DNA of 64,000 nt, from positions 18,052 through 82,051 of the forward strand of contig CAJTWH010000013.1 in NCBI GenBank assembly GCA_910579995.1, in the 5' to 3' direction. A program made the position numbers and the translations under genes. Positions 59,315-64,000 of the stretch are shown piece by piece. This stretch comes from an uncultured Muribaculaceae bacterium (lineage in GTDB: Bacteria > Bacteroidota > Bacteroidia > Bacteroidales > Muribaculaceae). Within the stretch, counting starts at the first letter, position 1. Every line of letters begins with the position of its first letter. The notes beneath the pieces were generated by a model. It ran no database searches and was not told the origin of the DNA. It saw nothing but the letters and a program-made list of their open reading frames with translations.

Positions 59315-59555
59315 GTTTTTTGGTTTGTGGTTGGTGGGCTGCTTTTAAGGGTTTGTGGTTGGTGGGCTGTGGGGTTTGGGTTGGTGGTTGGTGGGCTGTG
59401 GGCAGCGAATTACTTACTGCATACCCTTAAAAGCTAATCGGCTGCCCACAGCCCACCAACCACAAACCAAATACCCTCAAAAGCTAACTCGCTGCCCACA
59501 GCCCACACACCAACAACATTAACGCTGCCCACACACCACCAACCACCAACCAAAA
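59315..59555. repeat. Family C MITE-like hairpin, copy 3, with partial extra copies
   Basis: Main arms 59379-59407 and 59440-59468 pair over about 27 of 29 bases. The loop has ATTACTTACTGC and CCCTTAAAAGCTAAT. Partial repeats of the left arm (59320-59378) and of the loop-right arm (59475-59551) surround it. There is no gene in this spacer. Confidence 0.85.
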
Positions 59556-60485
59556 TTAGGATTGCTTCTGGAAGTCGGTGGGGCTCATGCCGGTGAGGTG
59601 CTTGAAATACTTGCCGAAGCTCGACTGGTTTGAGAAGTTGAGCGAGTATGCCACCTGCTGTACGTTCTTACCCGAATAGCGCAGCAGGTTCTTCGCCTCC
59701 ATAATCACGAAGTGGTCGATCCAGCATGCAGCCGAGCGGCCTGTGGCTTCCTTTACGAGCAGCGAAAGATATTTGGGAGAGATGAAGAGCTTCGAGGCAT
59801 AGAAGGCAACAGCTCTCTCGGTGGTATAATACATGTGGACGAGCTTGAGGAAATCCTGCACGTAGCTGTTGCGCCGCGGGCCATTCTGCACTACCCCACC
59901 GGTGTCGATACGGCGGTAAATAAAGAGCATCATCTGATAGAACAGAGCCGATGTGAGCGCCGACACTATATGGCGGTTGAGCTGATTGTTGAAGCGGTCG
60001 CTCATCACATGGTTTATCAGCGACACATAGCGTAGCAATATCGTCACCTCGCGCTCGCGAAGATCCATCACGGGGCTGTCGTGGCTTACGAGGGCGTCGA
60101 CAGAAATCGATGAAAAAGAGATATTAATATCATGGAGGAAAGCCGGGGTATATATCAGCACATGTGCGTCGATTTCCATTCCCTCGCCGGGACGGAAATT
60201 GACCAGCGAGCCGTGATTGAGGCTAACCGCCGCCGGCCCCTCTATCTCGGTGGAGTCGGTATTGAGCTCTACATGCAGCTTGCCTTTTACCAGAATCACT
60301 ATCACATTTCCGGCAACCTTGAAAGGCGAATCTTTAAAGTCAACCAGACGGCTGCTCATCTCGGTGGTGATATGGCTGTAATAGCACGAACCGTCTATCT
60401 TGCTGAAATCAGCCGACATACTTTCGAGCTCAGCAAGCGAGCCCGATACAATTTCATCTGATATATCTTTTACACCTTTTTCCAT
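59556..60485 (-). CDS. AraC family transcriptional regulator
   Basis: This 309-residue DNA-binding protein has an N-terminal cupin-like sensing part (about 20-150) and a C-terminal double HTH (about 205-309): YYTTERAVAFYASKLFISPKYLSLLVKEATG and VQQVAYSLNFSNQSSFGKYFKHLTGMSPTDFQKQ. It regulates targets that cannot be inferred, perhaps the divergent beta-helix lipoprotein gene at 60625. It is on the minus strand alone. Confidence 0.88.
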   Translation of the reverse strand: MEKGVKDISDEIVSGSLAELESMSADFSKIDGSCYYSHITTEMSSRLVDFKDSPFKVAGNVIVILVKGKLHVELNTDSTEIEGPAAVSLNHGSLVNFRPGEGMEIDAHVLIYTPAFLHDINISFSSISVDALVSHDSPVMDLREREVTILLRYVSLINHVMSDRFNNQLNRHIVSALTSALFYQMMLFIYRRIDTGGVVQNGPRRNSYVQDFLKLVHMYYTTERAVAFYASKLFISPKYLSLLVKEATGRSAACWIDHFVIMEAKNLLRYSGKNVQQVAYSLNFSNQSSFGKYFKHLTGMSPTDFQKQS

Positions 60486-60624
60486 TCAATGTTACTTTTA
60501 TGCGACAAAATTACTAATTTTTTGGCAAAGCCACACATCCACACCCCATTTATACCAATTTCTAATCCGATTATTCCAAAACGGGCGGCATACAATATTT
60601 AAGCTCGCATGCCGTTATAAAGTT

Positions 60625-62016
60625 ATGCGAAAATTGATTCTCCTCATACCATTTATAGTATTGCTGGCCGGATGTATCGAAGACGGATTCACCACTTCGC
60701 CCTCCGACCAGCCGGTATTTTCTGTAGATACCCTCAAGATAGGCACCGTATTTACCGAGCAGAGCACCACCACCCACCGCTTCACCGTGCGCAACCCCCA
60801 CTCCAAGCAGATATCTATAAGCGATATCTCACTGTCGGGTCCGGCGGCCGACTATCTGCGCCTGAATGTCGACGGTATTTCAGGCCGTAGGTTCAACAAT
60901 ATCGAGGTGCGCGGCAAAGACTCCATTTTCGTGTTTGTAGAGGCAACTTTCCCTGCCGGCGAAGCCCCGCGGACCGACTTTGAGGCAAGCATAGACTTCA
61001 CCACCAACGGCATTACGCGCAGCGTAGCGGTAAGCGCCGAGGGGCAGAATGTGCGCCGCCTCGAAGCCTTGACCTTGACCGAAGACACCCGCTTCGACTC
61101 TGCGCTGCCCTACCAGATTTTCGACAGCCTCGTAGTGGCTCCGGGCGCCACCCTCACCATTGACCCGGGCGCAGAGCTATGCTTCCACGACGGCGCAATG
61201 CTCGTGGTGCGCGGACGCCTCATCGCCGAGGGTACGGTGGAAGAGCCCATCAGCATGGCCGGCGACCGGACGGGAAATGTTGTAGCCGACATATCATTCG
61301 ACATCATGTCGCGCCAATGGCTCGGGACTTTCTTCACCTCCACATCGTCGGGCAACCGCATGAGTCATGTATCGCTGCGCAACACTTGGCAGGGTATCAC
61401 CCTTGAGGGCAATCCCGCCGACAACGCCACCCAACTATCGCTTCTCAACTGCCAAATCCGCAACTCGGGCGGCCTCGTGGTGGAGGCTTACCACAGCTCG
61501 ATAGAAGCCGTGGGCTGCGAGTTTGCAGAGGCGTCGGAAGGCCTCGTTTACCTGCAGGGCGGACGCCACTCTTTCACCCATTGCACCTTTGCAAACTACT
61601 ATCTCTTCTCGGCCATCGGCGGCCCGGCGGTGCAGTTTGCCCATGTCAGCGCCGATGAAAAGACAGGACTCGACGACGGCTCGGGGCTGCCATATACCGA
61701 GGCTTCGTTTGTCAACTGCATAGTCTACGGCAACGGCAGCGACATCAGCCACGGCGACCTCACCGGCACTGCCATCACCATGCGCCGCTGCCTGCTCAAG
61801 AGCGCCGGCGAGGACGACGACAACTTCATAGAATGTCTCTGGGACACCGACCCGCTCTACTATACCGTGCGCTCGGAATATATCTTCGACTACCGCCTCA
61901 AACCCGACTCCCCGGCCATCGGCGCCGGTGTCGAAACCGATGCACCCGCCGACGCCTACGGCACGGCCCGCGCCGCCACTCTTGGCGCATACGAATTCAC
62001 AGCGCCTCAGGAATAG
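60625..62016 (+). CDS. Right-handed beta-helix lipoprotein
   Basis: This 463-residue lipoprotein (MRKLILLIPFIVLLAGC, lipidated Cys17) has an N-terminal Ig-like part (about 20-140, DTLKIGTVFTEQSTTTHRFTVRNPHSKQI) and a right-handed parallel beta-helix (about 170-440) with repeated strands such as LTIDPGAELCFHDGAMLVVRGRLIAEG and HTFTHC-type turns, ending SPAIGAGVETDAPADAYGTAR. This is the common Bacteroidales 'choice-of-anchor/right-handed beta-helix' surface protein type; it binds or cleaves polysaccharide by inference. The start ATG 60625 opens the lipoprotein signal. It lies 7 bases before the next gene. Confidence 0.8.
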   Translation: MRKLILLIPFIVLLAGCIEDGFTTSPSDQPVFSVDTLKIGTVFTEQSTTTHRFTVRNPHSKQISISDISLSGPAADYLRLNVDGISGRRFNNIEVRGKDSIFVFVEATFPAGEAPRTDFEASIDFTTNGITRSVAVSAEGQNVRRLEALTLTEDTRFDSALPYQIFDSLVVAPGATLTIDPGAELCFHDGAMLVVRGRLIAEGTVEEPISMAGDRTGNVVADISFDIMSRQWLGTFFTSTSSGNRMSHVSLRNTWQGITLEGNPADNATQLSLLNCQIRNSGGLVVEAYHSSIEAVGCEFAEASEGLVYLQGGRHSFTHCTFANYYLFSAIGGPAVQFAHVSADEKTGLDDGSGLPYTEASFVNCIVYGNGSDISHGDLTGTAITMRRCLLKSAGEDDDNFIECLWDTDPLYYTVRSEYIFDYRLKPDSPAIGAGVETDAPADAYGTARAATLGAYEFTAPQE

Positions 62017-62023
62017 CCGCCGT

Positions 62024-63718
62024 ATGCGCTCTGCCATCTGCATATTATTGCTGCTCATGCTTTCAGCGTGCGGCGTGTCGCCCGAGAGGCGTATGCTCGC
62101 CGAGGCCGACGCAATAATGGAGGAGCAGCCCGACAGCGCCATGGCTATCCTCGAGTGTATCGACAGGTCGGCCCTCGACGCCGACAGCGACCTCCCCTAC
62201 TATGCCCTGCTCTATACCCAAGCACAGATTAAAAACTGGATTGAGGTAGACTCCGACACGCTTATCAACATAGCTTTCGACAGATACCGGGACGCCGACG
62301 AGAGCAACCTGCGCATGAGGGCATATTTCTATAAGGCCCAGATAGCCTTCAATGCCTGCGACTTCAAGACCTCTATGCGCCATATCCTCACTGCCCGCGA
62401 GATTGCAAAAGAAGATAACAATCCCTACTGGATAGCGAAATCTTCAGGAATAATGGGCGATATTTTCTTGTGGACGTATAATTATCCGCAGGCAAAGATA
62501 TTCACCCAAGAAGCTGCCGACAAATATCTCGAAGCCGGAAGAACAGCAAGTCACAGATATGCACTATCCGACCTTGCAAGAGTATACTATAATGAGAAAG
62601 ATTTTGAGAGAAATTTGGCCATTACCGACAGCCTGACATTGGTTGTTGAAAACGAGCAACCATTAGACTCTGCTCTTATGGCCTATATCCTTGAGGCTGC
62701 AGTTCCTGCTTGGTATGAATATGGCAAATATGATGAAATAAACAAGGCTTTCGACTCCTATATAAATCCTTTGTATAAAGATAATAAAACTGTCACTGAT
62801 CTTTTGATACAAAGCTATGTTGAGTTTGACACTGACCACAAAGACCAAGCCTTGCATACTCTTCAATACGCTTTCGGTAAAAGCAAAGATGAGCAGGAAT
62901 ATGCACAGATTCTTTATGCAATATATAGGGAAGCGATAGCCGACAGCAATTATTACCGCGCCGCTACTATGGCCGACAGCTTGATTAACTATCAGGGAAA
63001 AATAGCCCTGAATCTGCTTACTGAATCTGTATCCATAATCCAGCGTGACTTCTATAATGAAAAAGCGGAAAGAGAGAAAAGCCGTTCTAAATTTATATCC
63101 TTTATATTGATTGCAACCATTATTGTGGCTTTGGGCTTTGCTTTTCTCATTTGGTATATTTACAGATTAAAAATCAAGGCTCAAAAAGCCGAGCTTGAAA
63201 ATCTCATTTCCTCAATATTACTTCTCAATAATAAAATCAATAATATAGAGTCAGAAAATAAAACTCTAAGCCAAGCTCTTGATTCTAAAAACTCAACACA
63301 AATAAATAGCGAAATAGTAGAAAGACTGTTTAAAGAAAAATGGAGCACACTCAATATGCTCTGTAATGAATATTTCGATCAGTCCGATTGCGATTCTACC
63401 CACAAACTTATTCTTTCTAAAATTGAAAAAGAGCTCCGCCAGCTTAGAAGTCCTAAAAAATTGAATGAAATAGTAGAGTCTGTAGATAAATACTTCAACG
63501 GAATCGTCACTCTTTTACGCGAAGAGTGCGGGTTTATAAATGAAGATGACATTACATTTTTAGCTCTTATCATTGCCGGTTTCTCAGTAAGAGCCGTATG
63601 CTATTTCACCGATATAAAATATAAAAACTACTACCTTAAAAAATCAAGACTCTGCAAAAGAATCGAACTATCCGACGCCGTACATAAAGAACTATTCCTT
63701 ACCAAAATCAAAGGTTAG
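62024..63718 (+). CDS. TPR lipoprotein with one membrane segment and HTH-like C-terminus
   Basis: This 564-residue protein has a lipoprotein signal (ICILLLLMLSAC, lipidated Cys16). TPR-like helix pairs cover about 20-330. A single membrane segment (FILIATIIVALGFAFLIWYIY, about residues 367-387) is followed by a coiled coil (about 390-430) and a C-terminal helical domain. There, FLALIIAGFSVRAVCYFTDIKYKNYYLKKSRLCKRI recalls a degenerate LuxR-type HTH seen in Bacteroidetes TPR regulators. The layout fits a membrane-bound sensor/regulator. Codons shift from GC-rich (to about 62400) to AT-rich beyond, which is unusual inside one gene. Confidence 0.7.
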   Translation: MRSAICILLLLMLSACGVSPERRMLAEADAIMEEQPDSAMAILECIDRSALDADSDLPYYALLYTQAQIKNWIEVDSDTLINIAFDRYRDADESNLRMRAYFYKAQIAFNACDFKTSMRHILTAREIAKEDNNPYWIAKSSGIMGDIFLWTYNYPQAKIFTQEAADKYLEAGRTASHRYALSDLARVYYNEKDFERNLAITDSLTLVVENEQPLDSALMAYILEAAVPAWYEYGKYDEINKAFDSYINPLYKDNKTVTDLLIQSYVEFDTDHKDQALHTLQYAFGKSKDEQEYAQILYAIYREAIADSNYYRAATMADSLINYQGKIALNLLTESVSIIQRDFYNEKAEREKSRSKFISFILIATIIVALGFAFLIWYIYRLKIKAQKAELENLISSILLLNNKINNIESENKTLSQALDSKNSTQINSEIVERLFKEKWSTLNMLCNEYFDQSDCDSTHKLILSKIEKELRQLRSPKKLNEIVESVDKYFNGIVTLLREECGFINEDDITFLALIIAGFSVRAVCYFTDIKYKNYYLKKSRLCKRIELSDAVHKELFLTKIKG

Positions 63719-63890
63719 AGCTATGGATTGCCGCAGACGCGGCAATCGACGGCGTAGCTGTCGCGACTCTGTGTAGCCTGTGGTAAGCATGGCGTAGCTA
63801 TGCGCAGCCACAGGTTCGGACAATCTCCTCGATAAATTGCGCTGCGTAGCTGCGCGACTTGAGGTTTGTCGCGCAGCTACGCAGCGCTTT
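63719..63890. repeat. Palindrome cluster with a 20-bp perfect hairpin
   Basis: A CCTGTGG...CCACAGG stem (about 63777-63815), then a perfect 20-bp stem: 63839-63858 with 63868-63887 (GCGCTGCGTAGC arm and GCTACGCAGCGC arm), followed by TTTATTTTA. It may terminate the TPR gene. 63891-64000 holds no feature I can support. Confidence 0.65.
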
Positions 63891-64000
63891 ATTTTATGGT
63901 GCTACATTTACCTATGGCTGCGAACAGCTACGCGGTTCTTGCCACAGGAAATCTAGGACTTGCGCAAGCAAAAAGTGTTAAAAATTCGATTAAATCGGAT

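Overview
The window looks like chromosome of a member of the order Bacteroidales, most likely a Muribaculaceae-type gut bacterium (the family is inference). The evidence is: Bacteroidetes promoters (-33 TTTG and -7 TAnnTTTG, e.g. at 2055-2086 and 31575-31605) before many genes; Bacteroidetes-type lipoproteins, a TonB-dependent receptor, BamD, the Bacteroidetes omega-like RNA polymerase subunit, a DUF4369 protein and a cysteine-less PurF paralog; and GC-rich codon use in the core genes. I saw no rRNA, tRNA or CRISPR array.

Layout. 1-2 kb: alanine dehydrogenase end, RNase H, and an AT-rich GNAT toxin-antitoxin-like pair. 2-13 kb: glycogen branching enzyme, a lipoprotein with CorA, a MATE exporter, a DUF4369 lipoprotein, outer-membrane phospholipase A, a peptide symporter, and a secreted beta-helix pair. 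13-18 kb: DUF1573 protein and an isolated phage-type cassette (major capsid, adaptor-like, portal) with no other phage genes. 18-31 kb: a mostly minus-strand housekeeping block (acyl-CoA ligase, porin-like protein, CtpA, coaD, parE, pdxA, rlmN, gpsA, lysS, PurF-like). 31-35 kb: SulP permease, TerB, BamD, RpoZ. 35.4-38.3 kb: a 2.8-kb AT-rich island bounded by 52-bp direct repeats. It carries a promoter, about 390 nt with strong multi-helix RNA potential, a small lipoprotein and a secreted caspase-like protein. 38-40 kb: three tandem YbjN paralogs. 40-52 kb: RluB-type synthase with a long repeat tail, mfd, an OmpA protein, an NSS symporter, a TonB receptor, ComF, and a thioredoxin / C39-like-VKOR / short peptide group. 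52-57 kb: metK with a SAM-II aptamer, apt, a perfect parS-like palindrome, mnmG and ybeY. 58-64 kb: a serine hydrolase lipoprotein broken by a 16-bp tandem duplication, an AraC regulator, a beta-helix lipoprotein and a TPR lipoprotein with one membrane segment.

Between genes the window is rich in small repeats. Family A is a REP-like palindrome of about 31 bp ending in ACGAAAG (11 copies). Family B is a pair of hairpins, including a three-unit tandem with an 86-bp period. Family C is a MITE-like hairpin of about 90 bp with a conserved 31-nt loop (3 copies). Family D is an AAGTTTCGC hairpin (3 copies). A promoter-bearing 51-bp repeat drives two unrelated transcription units. The strongest candidates for something undescribed are the 35.5-38.1 kb island, the orphan capsid-portal cassette, the C39-like/VKOR/peptide group, and the C element lying between the SAM-II aptamer and metK.
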